Shown piece by piece: positions 41,806 to 49,811 of a stretch of DNA of 64,000 bases. The notes beneath the pieces are model-generated. The model was not told where the DNA came from and ran no database searches. It was given only the letters and a program-made list of their open reading frames with translations. The position numbers were made by a program, and so were the translations under genes. Where the stretch lies: positions 58,908 to 122,907 of the forward strand of contig CAJPQG010000003.1 of the NCBI GenBank assembly GCA_905372785.1. The letters are read 5' to 3'. Each line of letters opens with the position of its first letter. Position 1 is the stretch's first letter. This DNA comes from Candidatus Saccharimonadota bacterium (GTDB taxonomy: Bacteria > Patescibacteriota > Saccharimonadia > Saccharimonadales > Saccharimonadaceae).

Positions 41806-43152
41806 ATGATGAAGCAGAGAATAGAACAGGTATTGCGGTGGACGATGGCAATAGTGATAGTGGGTGTTTGTGTGCATGCGCCGCTATCTGTAGTGATTGG
41901 TGTACATGTGCCAGCGATGGCGACGCCAGTGAAAGCTTGGAAGGAACTGGTGCTGATCGCGGAACTAGCGTTACTGCTGTGGTATGGCATACGGTATCAT
42001 CCGCAGCGGCTGCGAGCAGGAATTACTGGAAAGCGTAGTTTGCCACTGTGGCTAGGTATTGCTTTTGTGGCTGTGCACGGGGTTAGTATGCTGCTATTTC
42101 ATAATGGCCTACAGGCGATGGTAGCCGGATTTTTAATTGATGTTCGGGCGGTACTGGCTTTTAGTGCGGGCTACATAGGTATTCTATATGTACCACATAT
42201 GTGGGCTTATGTGTGGCGCAGTTTGTTAATCGGTGCAGCGATTGTACTGGGCTTTGGCTGCTTGCAACTGCTGTTGCCACCGGATAATTTAGCGGTACTT
42301 GGCTATGATAAAACCAAAAATATTGCGCCGTATCTAACAGTAGATCAAAATGAAGCCTATGTGCGCATTAACAGCACTTTGCGGGGGCCAAATCCGCTTG
42401 GAGTATATGCCGGTAGTGTGCTTGTTATGGCGCTGGTGGCACTGGTATACAAGCTGCGCCAGAGCGAGGTGCAGAAGAAAAGGGAATATTGGTGGCTGGT
42501 GGCACTGATAGTAATGGCCGGAGTGGTACTCTGGGTAAGTTATTCGCGTAGTGCACAAGTGGGTGCAGCGGTAGCAGCGGTAGCGGCCCTACTGTATATG
42601 TGGCGCGATAAACTATCGTGGAAAGTGGGACTAGCGGCAATAGTAGTGACATTAGTGCTTGGTGCGGGGGCATTTGCGCTGCGAGATTCATCATTTATTT
42701 CACATGTTGTGCTACACAAAAACCCACACGAGGCTAACCAGGTTGACTCTAATGAAGGGCATGGTAGTTCACTGCAAACTGGTATTGCCGAGCTGCAGGC
42801 GCATCCACTAGGGGCTGGAGTCGGCACTACTGGTTCAGCTTCGCTGCTGGGTCGGCGTCCGGCAATGATTATAGAAAATCAGTATTTATTTGTAGCACAT
42901 GAAGTGGGCTGGGTGGGGCTAGTTATATTTATGGCCTGGCTGGGCGCAATACTGGCTGACGTGTGGCGAGTGCGACGCGCATTTCCTGTGGCCACAGTGG
43001 GGGTACTTGCTAGTGGGCTTATTTGTATAATTACCGGTATGCTACTGCCAGTCTTTGTTGACGATACGGTGACAGTGCTATGGTTCGCATTAGCGGGGGT
43101 AATATTAGGTAGACAACCGAGGACAGAAACAAGTGTAGCCTCGATATTGTAG
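41806..43152 (+). CDS. O-antigen ligase/polymerase-like membrane protein
   Basis: 448-aa protein with about ten hydrophobic segments and a large outer loop (about 270-350), the pattern of the Wzy/WaaL (O-antigen ligase) family that polymerises glycans or attaches them to a carrier. Typical features are the RINSTLRGPNPLGVYAGSVL segment before a membrane helix, WVSYSRSAQVGAAVAAVAAL, and the late loop ELQAHPLGAGVGTTGSASLL followed by ENQYLFVAHEVGWVGLVIFM. Two in-frame ATGs adjoin at 41806 and 41809. No Shine-Dalgarno is seen; TATAAT is 6 bases before the ATG. Confidence 0.85.
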   Translation: MMKQRIEQVLRWTMAIVIVGVCVHAPLSVVIGVHVPAMATPVKAWKELVLIAELALLLWYGIRYHPQRLRAGITGKRSLPLWLGIAFVAVHGVSMLLFHNGLQAMVAGFLIDVRAVLAFSAGYIGILYVPHMWAYVWRSLLIGAAIVLGFGCLQLLLPPDNLAVLGYDKTKNIAPYLTVDQNEAYVRINSTLRGPNPLGVYAGSVLVMALVALVYKLRQSEVQKKREYWWLVALIVMAGVVLWVSYSRSAQVGAAVAAVAALLYMWRDKLSWKVGLAAIVVTLVLGAGAFALRDSSFISHVVLHKNPHEANQVDSNEGHGSSLQTGIAELQAHPLGAGVGTTGSASLLGRRPAMIIENQYLFVAHEVGWVGLVIFMAWLGAILADVWRVRRAFPVATVGVLASGLICIITGMLLPVFVDDTVTVLWFALAGVILGRQPRTETSVASIL

Positions 43153-43228
43153 CCTTTGACGTTGATAAAACTAGTGTGGATCCCCTATATTTAAGAATAA
43201 AAGCTTTTTCATAAGGAAGGTAGGCATC

Positions 43229-43465
43229 ATGAAAACCGAAAAATCGAAAGAAATTTTCTGGAGCATCATCTCAATTCTCGTAGGCGGAGGAGCCTGGCTA
43301 ACCATGCAGAATATTTCATGGGGTGTAGTAGACCCCGCGAAAGTCGGTCTCGTATTCGCAGTAATCGGCCTCATTTCGCTTATCTGGGCTCTCTTCAGTA
43401 AAAACTCCGATAGCTCACGAGCGCACGAGACTATACGTAACGCCAATAGGTCAAAGGAGGATTAA
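43229..43465 (+). CDS. Small two-TM hypothetical protein
   Basis: 78-aa protein of unknown function with two hydrophobic helices (about 10-27, IFWSIISILVGGGAWLTM, and 37-58, KVGLVFAVIGLISLIWALF) and a charged C-terminus. The ribosome site AAGGAAGG is 10 bases before the ATG. It lies at the left edge of a patch with different codon use (many GTA, CTC, TCG, ATC codons), next to a transposase remnant, so it may have been acquired with that element. Confidence 0.65.
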   Translation: MKTEKSKEIFWSIISILVGGGAWLTMQNISWGVVDPAKVGLVFAVIGLISLIWALFSKNSDSSRAHETIRNANRSKED

Positions 43466-43677
43466 GGAGGGTTATTCATTAGGGTGATCAGGTCTAGTCC
43501 TTGGTAGCCCTTATCGGCCAGAGTATCGTGCGGGTCTAAGAATCTGTCCAATCCGTGCCACCGGTACGCAAACGTGTCGTGGTGTGCCCCGGGTACGGGG
43601 TAGGTGATCACCAAGGGTACACCATCTAGAGTGCAGATAATCTGGTGGTTGAATCCAGCACAGTGGTGTATTTCACA
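43462..43677 (-). pseudogene. IS5-like (DDE) transposase C-terminal remnant
   Basis: Open minus-strand stretch of 71 codons without a start, ending in TAA. The translation contains GFNHQIICTLDGVPLVITYP, then VPGAHHDTFAYRWHGLDRFL, then DPHDTLADKGYQGLDLITLM. The PxPGxxHD and DKGYxG motifs match the DDE transposases of actinobacterial IS5-group elements. Both ends of the element are lost; the stop codon overlaps the end of the 43229..43465 gene by 4 bases. Confidence 0.7.
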
Positions 43678-43693
43678 TTAGCGAAAGTTAGCA

Positions 43694-43720
43694 TAAAAAA
43701 ACGGGGCCGCGTGGCCCCGT
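43694..43720 (-). terminator. GC-rich leftward terminator
   Basis: ACGGGGCC (43701-43708) pairs with GGCCCCGT (43713-43720), T run only on the minus strand. No intact leftward gene lies directly upstream of it on that strand, so it is probably left over from the inserted element. Confidence 0.7.
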
Positions 43721-43755
43721 TAAGTAGTTTCACGGAATATATAACAGTAATTTTA

Positions 43756-43797
43756 AATATTTAATGATATTATAAGATTAGTATGACATTAAATATT
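43756..43797. promoter_or_regulatory. Inverted repeat in the hydrolase promoter region
   Basis: AATATTTAATG (43756-43766) and CATTAAATATT (43787-43797), a perfect 11-bp inverted repeat with 20 bases between, centres 31 bases apart. The spacer contains TTATAAG, a possible -10 box. Confidence 0.5.
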
Positions 43798-43842
43798 AGC
43801 ACATAGAAAAATACAACCTGTGTAACAAAAGGAGCTAAAAGT

Positions 43843-44718
43843 ATGAGCCGGAACCTTACCCCTGAACCAGTGGCGACGGGCAGCGCAGAAACCCGAATCG
43901 GTCAGCTTCGCTGGCGTGAATACGGTGGTCCCCGTGAAGCCGCAGGCGAGAGGACCCTGTTGTTTGTGCACGGGCTGCTGACAAATTCGGATGTCTGGGG
44001 CGAAGTGGTGCAGAATCTCTCCCAAGATTTTCGGTGCATAACCCTCGATATTCCCTTGGGGAGTCACACTATTCCCGCCCGAGAAGATGCAGCCCTCACC
44101 GTTGCCGAGCTGGCGCAGGCCGTGAACGAAGCGGCAGAACAGCTATGCCCACATGGGTTTACCCTCATTGGCAGCGATACCGGCGGAGTGGTTTCTCAGC
44201 TGGCGGCGGTGCAGGAACCCGCAGGACTCAAGCGCCTAGTGCTGCTCTCATGCGATACCGAGAAGAATTTCTTGCCCCTGCCGTTACGCTACCTACAGTA
44301 TGTGGCGTACATTCCGGGAACCATGCAGGCACTCCGAGCAGCCCTGCATCTGGGATGGGTGCGCCGCCTGCCGATTGCCTTCGGGTGGCTAGTGAAACGC
44401 GAGCTTGACGCCGCCGAGTGGAATAGCATTATTGCGCCGCTGAAAGATGCCGGGGTTCGCCGCGATTTGGTGAAAGTGCTGAAGGGTATTTCTACGAAAT
44501 ATACGGTGCAGTCCGCGCGAGATTTGGAACGGTTTGAGCATCCGACCCTGTTTTTGTGGGCCGATACCACGAAGCTGTTCCCGATCGAGAATGCGCGTCG
44601 TTTAGCCTCCCGCATGCCGGATGCGCGCGTGGTTCCCGTGCCGGAAAGCTACGCATTCAGCCAGCTGGATCAGCCCGAATTTGTGGCGAACGCCCTGCGG
44701 GAAGAGCTGGTAGGATAG
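43843..44718 (+). CDS. Alpha/beta hydrolase with Asp in the nucleophile position
   Basis: 291-aa alpha/beta-fold protein. Early motifs RTLLFVHGLLTNSDVWGEVV and CITLDIPLGSH mark the oxyanion region. The nucleophile elbow is GSDTG (residues 110-114), with Asp where esterases have Ser, as in haloalkane-dehalogenase-like branches. In the last part TLFLWADTTKLFPIENARRL is followed by VPESYAFSQLDQPEFVANAL, where a catalytic His would be expected near YAF but is not seen. The gene is clearly more GC-rich than its neighbours and sits beside the transposase remnant, so recent transfer from a GC-rich bacterium, perhaps an actinobacterial host, is likely. Its ribosome site AAAAGGAG is typical for this genome. 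Substrate unknown. Confidence 0.85.
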   Translation: MSRNLTPEPVATGSAETRIGQLRWREYGGPREAAGERTLLFVHGLLTNSDVWGEVVQNLSQDFRCITLDIPLGSHTIPAREDAALTVAELAQAVNEAAEQLCPHGFTLIGSDTGGVVSQLAAVQEPAGLKRLVLLSCDTEKNFLPLPLRYLQYVAYIPGTMQALRAALHLGWVRRLPIAFGWLVKRELDAAEWNSIIAPLKDAGVRRDLVKVLKGISTKYTVQSARDLERFEHPTLFLWADTTKLFPIENARRLASRMPDARVVPVPESYAFSQLDQPEFVANALREELVG

Positions 44719-44734
44719 GAGTAGACTAGCCGAG

Positions 44735-45313
44735 CTACAACGTGCCGGCACTACGGATTAGCTTATTCCAGGTGCCAGTTTTTTGAATGTCGTCCATGCT
44801 CATAATTTCTGATTCTGTAGCGAGGTCCCAGAGCTCATAAAGGGGCTTATCTTGCGCGATATCATAGTGCGTCATAACATTAACGAGCCTATAGGCGATG
44901 TCGTGCACGGGCCATAGCTCCCGGTAACTGTGCGATAGTAGTGTTTTATAGTAGCTTGCAACCTCCGCTCTGGTGTGGAGTGAGATTTCTAAGGTAATGA
45001 TGGGCGTCGAATAGTCAACCAGCTCAGCCAGTTGCTGCCAAAGTGGCAATCGACTAGCTATAGTAGGTTGACGCTGCAGCTGCGCAGCAAGAGAAAGAAT
45101 ATTGGCCGTAAGTGGCGGCTGGTTTTTATGTGGTACATGCTGCAGTTGAGCGATTGCTTGCAGGATAGCCGTGTCATACTCACGCCCGAGAAATGATAGG
45201 TAACTACGGACAAAACGTTGCAATGATGATTTATTGGTTATTTTTGCTAGCGCATGTGACCAAAATACTTCTCTATCGCGCTGAATACGGAGATTGAGGG
45301 GTGGAGTGTTCAT
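44735..45313 (-). CDS. Hypothetical protein
   Basis: 192-aa soluble protein without recognised domain. It is mostly alpha-helical in pattern, rich in Leu, Gln and His, with no signal peptide or membrane segment (start MNTPPLNLRIQRDREVFW; end DDIQKTGTWNKLIRSAG). The next plus-strand gene on its left ends 16 bases away. No family is recognised, and neighbours do not suggest a role. Confidence 0.6.
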   Translation of the reverse strand: MNTPPLNLRIQRDREVFWSHALAKITNKSSLQRFVRSYLSFLGREYDTAILQAIAQLQHVPHKNQPPLTANILSLAAQLQRQPTIASRLPLWQQLAELVDYSTPIITLEISLHTRAEVASYYKTLLSHSYRELWPVHDIAYRLVNVMTHYDIAQDKPLYELWDLATESEIMSMDDIQKTGTWNKLIRSAGTL

Positions 45314-45657
45314 AAAAATATATAAATTAAACTTAGAGATACTAGCTCTTACGGATTATAACAGGATATATCAACAAACAAGTAATAGCGCAAGGTTAAA
45401 ATTCTATTGCTGGCTAGCTAGTGCTGCTATAGTGATGTGTTTTTCTCTTTCAACTTCGCCGTTCGTAGAATAGCCCTGTAGACAGCTAGTGTTTCACGGG
45501 TTTGCTGCCGTTAATTAGTAAAATTTGCTAAAATAAGAGGTGTTATGTGCCTTTTGCAGATCTCATGTGAAATTAGGTCGACTTTTAGAAATTTATGCTG
45601 TGATACAAAATGAAGGTGGCAAAGAGGTTGCTTCAGGAAGGCTGCTGGTGTCGGAAA
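45314..45657. other. Spacer with a decayed copy of a glycosyltransferase gene end
   Basis: 344 bases without a clear gene. It holds the repeat at 45446-45500, an AT-rich start, and AATTTGCTAAAATAAGAG (near 45522-45540), which may be the promoter of the ABC pair. A possible earlier start for the ATPase lies at 45610. Confidence 0.55.
45446..45500. repeat. 55-bp direct repeat, copy 1
   Basis: 51 of 55 bases are identical to 47638-47692, the 3' end of the glycosyltransferase gene at 47625..48743. The copies lie in the same orientation, 2192 bases apart, and flank the ABC transporter genes. Confidence 0.9.
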
Positions 45658-46587
45658 ATGGAGATTAGGCTAAAGAATATTGGTAAAAAATATGGTGATT
45701 TTGAAGCCCTGAAGGGGGTCAATCTAGTATTTAAGTCGGGTAAGTTTTATGGTCTACTGGGGCCTAATGGTGCAGGGAAAACAACACTGCTCAACCTTCT
45801 TATTAAAAATATAAAGCAAAGTTCAGGTGATATTTTTTGGGAGGTAGATGGAGAGACGTTATCGTCAAAAAACTTTCATCGTCATATTGGAGTTGTGTTT
45901 CAAAGTAGCCGCCTAGATGAGGCCTTGACAGTTGAAGAGAATCTAGTTACCAGGGGGTCTTTGTATGGCTTATCTAAAAAAGAGGTACACAGGCGCATAA
46001 AAGAATTACAAGAGTATCTCAATGTGTCTGAGATTAGAAGACAAAGATACGGCAGGTTATCCGGTGGCCAGAAACGTAAGGTAGATATTGCTAGGGCACT
46101 GTTGCATCGGCCATCACTTCTGTTGCTAGATGAGCCAACTACAGGATTAGATCCGCAGTCAAGACGTGATTTATGGGTGGCAATAAAACAGTTAAACCAA
46201 AAAACAAAAATGACAGTAGTGTTAATCACTCACTATCTGGAGGAAATGAGCAGCTGCGATATTCTGGATGCTATCATTTCTGGGGAGGTCTACTATTCGG
46301 GCGCGGTTTCTGCGTTTATTAAACAAAACTCCACAACCAATTTAAGCATCACCCTTAAAAATAGAGATTTATTTCAATTGCCGGCGAGTCTGGATTTGGC
46401 CAGTAAATGCCACTTGCTTACTGATAAAAAGGTTGTCATTAAGGATGTCAGTGTCGGCGAAATGATACGTGTCATTTCTGAAAATCAAGAAGAATCCATT
46501 ATTGAATCTTTTGATATAGAGCACTCAAACCTAGAGTCGGCATATCTGAACGTGCTCAAGGAGAAAGGGGCCGTAAAAGATGCTTAA
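45658..46587 (+). CDS. ABC transporter ATP-binding protein
   Basis: 309-aa ATPase of an ABC-2 exporter (family of drug, bacteriocin and lipid exporters). It starts MEIRLKNIGKKYGDFEALKG, with Walker A GLLGPNGAGKTTLLNLLI, signature RLSGGQKRKVDIARALL, Walker B LLLLDEPTTGLDPQSR and switch VVLITHYLEEM. The C-terminal 85 residues resemble the accessory domain of drug-type exporters. The frame could begin 16 codons earlier at 45610, but family alignment supports 45658. The gene is AT-rich compared with the glycan genes and overlaps its permease by 8 bases. Confidence 0.9.
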   Translation: MEIRLKNIGKKYGDFEALKGVNLVFKSGKFYGLLGPNGAGKTTLLNLLIKNIKQSSGDIFWEVDGETLSSKNFHRHIGVVFQSSRLDEALTVEENLVTRGSLYGLSKKEVHRRIKELQEYLNVSEIRRQRYGRLSGGQKRKVDIARALLHRPSLLLLDEPTTGLDPQSRRDLWVAIKQLNQKTKMTVVLITHYLEEMSSCDILDAIISGEVYYSGAVSAFIKQNSTTNLSITLKNRDLFQLPASLDLASKCHLLTDKKVVIKDVSVGEMIRVISENQEESIIESFDIEHSNLESAYLNVLKEKGAVKDA

Positions 46588-47458
46588 GTTAATTATTAGA
46601 AATTATAAAGTATACACTCGTGATAAAACGGCACTGCTCATGTCATTTTTATCAGTTATTATCCTGGTGATTATTTATCAGGTTTTTCTAGGACAGCTGC
46701 AGCTTGATGCTATTAAGCAGATAATTGGCAGCGACACGATTCCAGACTCTACTGTCAAAATGGTTAATCTTTGGCTAATTTCAGGGCTAACGACTATTAT
46801 TTCTATGACAAGTACGCTAGGTACCTTCGGGGTGATGGTTTCAGATAGGGAAAAGAAGATAGCTGAAGACTTGAAAGCAAGTCCTATATCAAAGTTTAAA
46901 CTAGAAATGTCATATGCTGTTTTTGCTATCATCTTCGGAAGTATACTGACGCTAATTTCTTGTATTTTTGCCATGATACTGTTTAACGGATTTGACTCAC
47001 TTCTTGTGTATGCACCTATAGATTTTCTCAAAATATTTGGAATTATTTTATTAAGTGCAGCGGCATCTGTAGCAATAGTTATGCCTATTTTGGCTGTTAT
47101 TAGTACTAATTCAGCCTTTACGGCATTGAGTACAATTATCGGGACTCTTATCGGGTTTATTTCAGGAGTGTATATCTCCATTGGCTCTGTAGGAGATGTG
47201 TTACGGCAGGTGATGACCTGGTTTCCGCTTACACATATCAATGCGCTACTTAAACAAGTTTTAATGAAATCTTCAATCGAAGAAGTTTTTAATAAGGCAC
47301 CGGTGGCGATGGCTGATAAATATCGTGAGTCTTATGGAGTCACTTTAGTGAACCCCAGCGGGGAACAGCTGTCGGTTGGTTTTATGTTGATGTATATTGT
47401 TTTGGTAACTGCTGCACTGGTTACCATAGGTATTATTATCAGAAGGGTAAAAAGATGA
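46580..47458 (+). CDS. ABC-2 type permease
   Basis: 292-aa membrane subunit with about six helices, among them TALLMSFLSVIILVIIYQVF, LISGLTTIISMTSTLGTFGV, SYAVFAIIFGSILTLISCIF, FGIILLSAAASVAIVMPILA, LSTIIGTLIGFISGVYISIG and MLMYIVLVTAALVTIGIIII, typical of the ABC-2 family. The DREKKIAEDLKASPISKFKL loop is the usual coupling segment. With the upstream ATPase it forms a complete exporter. It is AT-rich, lacks nearby substrate genes, and lies between the direct repeats, so it looks inserted. Substrate unknown. Confidence 0.88.
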   Translation: MLKLIIRNYKVYTRDKTALLMSFLSVIILVIIYQVFLGQLQLDAIKQIIGSDTIPDSTVKMVNLWLISGLTTIISMTSTLGTFGVMVSDREKKIAEDLKASPISKFKLEMSYAVFAIIFGSILTLISCIFAMILFNGFDSLLVYAPIDFLKIFGIILLSAAASVAIVMPILAVISTNSAFTALSTIIGTLIGFISGVYISIGSVGDVLRQVMTWFPLTHINALLKQVLMKSSIEEVFNKAPVAMADKYRESYGVTLVNPSGEQLSVGFMLMYIVLVTAALVTIGIIIRRVKR

Positions 47459-47624
47459 TGGGTAGCGATAGGCTAGTGTTTTATTAATTGATGCTAATAG
47501 TCGAACAAGAACAGGCTCTATTGCTGATATTCTCTATAGGTCTGGTCTGTATATGTTTGCGTAATCTACTTCAGCGATATACCATCGCTGCTACTGTAAA
47601 CGAGGTTTAGTTTGTATTGCTTAA

Positions 47625-48743
47625 TCATGTATTCCTATCTTTCAACTTCGCCGCTCGTAGAACAGCCCGGTAGACAGCAAGTGTTTCACGGGCGGTTTTT
47701 TCCCATGAGTAGCGGGCCAGGACGCGTTGGCTGTTTTGCACGAGGGTATCGCAGAGCATATCATCATCGAGCACGTCAGTAATGGCTCGGGCGATATCGT
47801 TTGTATCATATGGGTCAAAATAGTGGGCGGCATCACTGTAGACTTCTGGCAGGCAGGTGGCGTTGCTGGAAACGAGTGGTGCGCCATACTGCATTGCCTC
47901 TAGGCCAGGGAGGCCGAACCCTTCCATGAGCGACGGAAACACATAGGCGCGGCAATTAGCATATAGCCAATCGCGTACCGCATCTTCGACAAAATCAGTG
48001 AAAATAATGTTACGATACCCCTGCTTTTGGAAGTAGGCTTCATTGCGCTGGGCGGCGGCATTTTTGCGCCCAACAAGGACTAATTTCAGCTCTGGCCGAT
48101 GGGTGAGTAGCTGTTGATGAGCATCGCCAAGGCGGCGGATGTTTTTATAGTCGCTCTGCTGGCCAACATATAGAATAAAATCACCAAGCGGCTCTGGGTA
48201 TGGCTTTAGCTCATTAAGCGCAAGAGTGTCGGCCGCTTCGTAGGTGAGGTAGGTTTTGCCTCGCGCAGCTTTTGTGAACGATAATAAATCTTGTTCGGTG
48301 TATTTACTTGGCACAATGATGGCTTGACTGCTGTGGCTAACCCAGCGAAAGACGCCGCGCCCCACCAGCTGCTTCAGGTGAAAAGCTAGCCAGTTTTTGT
48401 CTGAATTGTAGGTTTTAAGCAGCGTAAGGTCGTGAATAGTGGTAACGTGCAGTCCGCGGTATAAAATTGGCTGCTGCGGCATACAAAAGTGCACTAAATC
48501 CGCGCCAAGCTCATCGAGCTGTTTTTTAAACCCAAGCTGCTCGGCAAAAGAGTAATCTGCGTAATCGGCTACAACAATATGAAAATTAGGGTTGGTTGGC
48601 CGGTAGAATTGCTTATCTTTGGCACGCACTAAAATAGTGTAGCGATTGGTGCGATCAAGTTGTTCTAGGTAGTGCAGTAGCCGCTCGACGTAGCGCCCTG
48701 TAGAGCTGCTAATAATACGAGCGTCAATAGCGATGTGATACAT
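47625..48743 (-). CDS. Glycosyltransferase family 4 (GT1/GT4-like)
   Basis: 372-aa GT-B enzyme, starts MYHIAIDARIISSSTGRYVE. Donor-binding motifs: FILYVGQQSDYKNIRRLGDA and YVFPSLMEGFGLPGLEAMQY followed by GAPLVSSNATCLPEVYSDA. Such enzymes add mannose, glucose or rhamnose to lipid-linked glycans. Its 3' end contains repeat copy 2. It is leftward and follows the GT2 gene at 48752 with 8 bases between them. Confidence 0.9.
   Translation of the reverse strand: MYHIAIDARIISSSTGRYVERLLHYLEQLDRTNRYTILVRAKDKQFYRPTNPNFHIVVADYADYSFAEQLGFKKQLDELGADLVHFCMPQQPILYRGLHVTTIHDLTLLKTYNSDKNWLAFHLKQLVGRGVFRWVSHSSQAIIVPSKYTEQDLLSFTKAARGKTYLTYEAADTLALNELKPYPEPLGDFILYVGQQSDYKNIRRLGDAHQQLLTHRPELKLVLVGRKNAAAQRNEAYFQKQGYRNIIFTDFVEDAVRDWLYANCRAYVFPSLMEGFGLPGLEAMQYGAPLVSSNATCLPEVYSDAAHYFDPYDTNDIARAITDVLDDDMLCDTLVQNSQRVLARYSWEKTARETLAVYRAVLRAAKLKDRNT
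47638..47692. repeat. 55-bp direct repeat, copy 2
   Basis: Functional copy inside the 3' end of the glycosyltransferase gene; differs from copy 1 at four positions. Confidence 0.9.
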
Positions 48744-48751
48744 GGTAGTTC

Positions 48752-49786
48752 CTATGATTTCTTGGTGAAAGTGGTAAGCAAGCGGTGCACTCGGCGCAAG
48801 CCAGTTTGGCTATCGAGTGGTCCGGGGTGAAGGCGTGAGTAGAGTTCTTCGGCTTCGATTTGCCGCCATTGCTGAATTTGCCAACGGGCGCGAATAGTGT
48901 GTGGCAATAACAAGAGGCTTTGCAGGGCGCCGATAAGCGCTGGTCCGCCTCGTCCGCTGGCGATGGCCTTACTAAACAATAAGAGGTAGCTTAACCAAAA
49001 TAGTGGTAATAAGCGCGGTAGTAGCTGCAGCGGCGTATTTTTGTAAAAGACCATAGGGGTGTTACGGAAGAAGTAGCGAGTAGTTAGGCCAGGTATTTTA
49101 CGGCTACTGCTGCCAGTGTCATGATAAGAGATAGCTGAAGCTTGGTAATATGCTTGGTTGCCGAGCAGTTGTGCGCGGTAGCTGAGGTCGATGTCTTCAA
49201 AATACATAAAGAATCGCTCATCGAACAAGCCAGCGCGGCGTAATAATTCGCGCCTATACAGCACATTGCCGCCGCTCGCTCCGAAAATACTCGTTGGCAT
49301 AGCGGCTCCATCACTAGCTGGTTTACCGCGGCCGCGTGGCCCGGCAATACCCCAGGTAGTCATCAGTTCACCGGTGGAATCAATAGTATCGCCAGCTTTA
49401 TTTAGAAATAGCCCAGTAAATATACCAAATTTTGGCTGCTGATCAGCCGCGCGTAATAGCTGTTCGAGCCAGTCTGTTTTGGCAGTGGCATCAGGATTCA
49501 AGGTGCCAATAAAGGCGTAGTCATGTTTTAATGCCCAGTGGAAGCCGCGATTAACACCACCAGCAAAACCACTATTTTCAGAATTTGCAATAATGTGAAC
49601 GTGGTCGGTGTCATCAAATTCTTGATGAATTTGCTGCAACGAATCATCACTCGATGCATTGTCGACAATCACAATTTTAGGGAGCACGGTCTGCTCTAGC
49701 AGGGAATGAACAGAGCGAATCGTATCGCTGGCATTATTCCAGTTTAAGACAATAATAGCAGTGTTTGGAGTATTGGACTTTTCCAT
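48752..49786 (-). CDS. Glycosyltransferase family 2, rhamnosyltransferase-like
   Basis: 344-aa inverting GT-A enzyme. It starts with TAIIVLNWNNASDTIRSVHS, then KIVIVDNASSDDSLQQI, NSGFAGGVNRGFHWALKHDY, LNPDATAKTDWLEQLL (metal-binding DxD-like part) and FDERFFMYFEDIDLSYRAQL, the typical rhamnosyltransferase ED motif. The C-terminus has a hydrophobic segment (LLPRLLPLFWLSYLLLFSKA) that may hold it at the membrane. It is divergent from wzm. A minus-strand TATTAT (49803-49798) is 11 bases from its ATG. Confidence 0.9.
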   Translation of the reverse strand: MEKSNTPNTAIIVLNWNNASDTIRSVHSLLEQTVLPKIVIVDNASSDDSLQQIHQEFDDTDHVHIIANSENSGFAGGVNRGFHWALKHDYAFIGTLNPDATAKTDWLEQLLRAADQQPKFGIFTGLFLNKAGDTIDSTGELMTTWGIAGPRGRGKPASDGAAMPTSIFGASGGNVLYRRELLRRAGLFDERFFMYFEDIDLSYRAQLLGNQAYYQASAISYHDTGSSSRKIPGLTTRYFFRNTPMVFYKNTPLQLLPRLLPLFWLSYLLLFSKAIASGRGGPALIGALQSLLLLPHTIRARWQIQQWRQIEAEELYSRLHPGPLDSQTGLRRVHRLLTTFTKKS

Positions 49787-49796
49787 AGTTTACTAC

Positions 49797-49803
49797 TATA
49801 ATA
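49797..49803. promoter_or_regulatory. Shared -10 box between divergent glycan genes
   Basis: TATAATA reads TATAAT on plus (49797-49802, 9 bases before the wzm ATG) and TATTAT on minus (49803-49798, 11 bases before the GT2 ATG). One element may serve both genes. Confidence 0.5.
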
Positions 49804-49811
49804 GCAGACAT

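Noticed and set aside
41788..41806. GTG start for the O-antigen-ligase-like gene
   Set aside because: It would place the TATAAT box inside the coding region, and the ATG at 41806 fits the leaderless spacing seen elsewhere.
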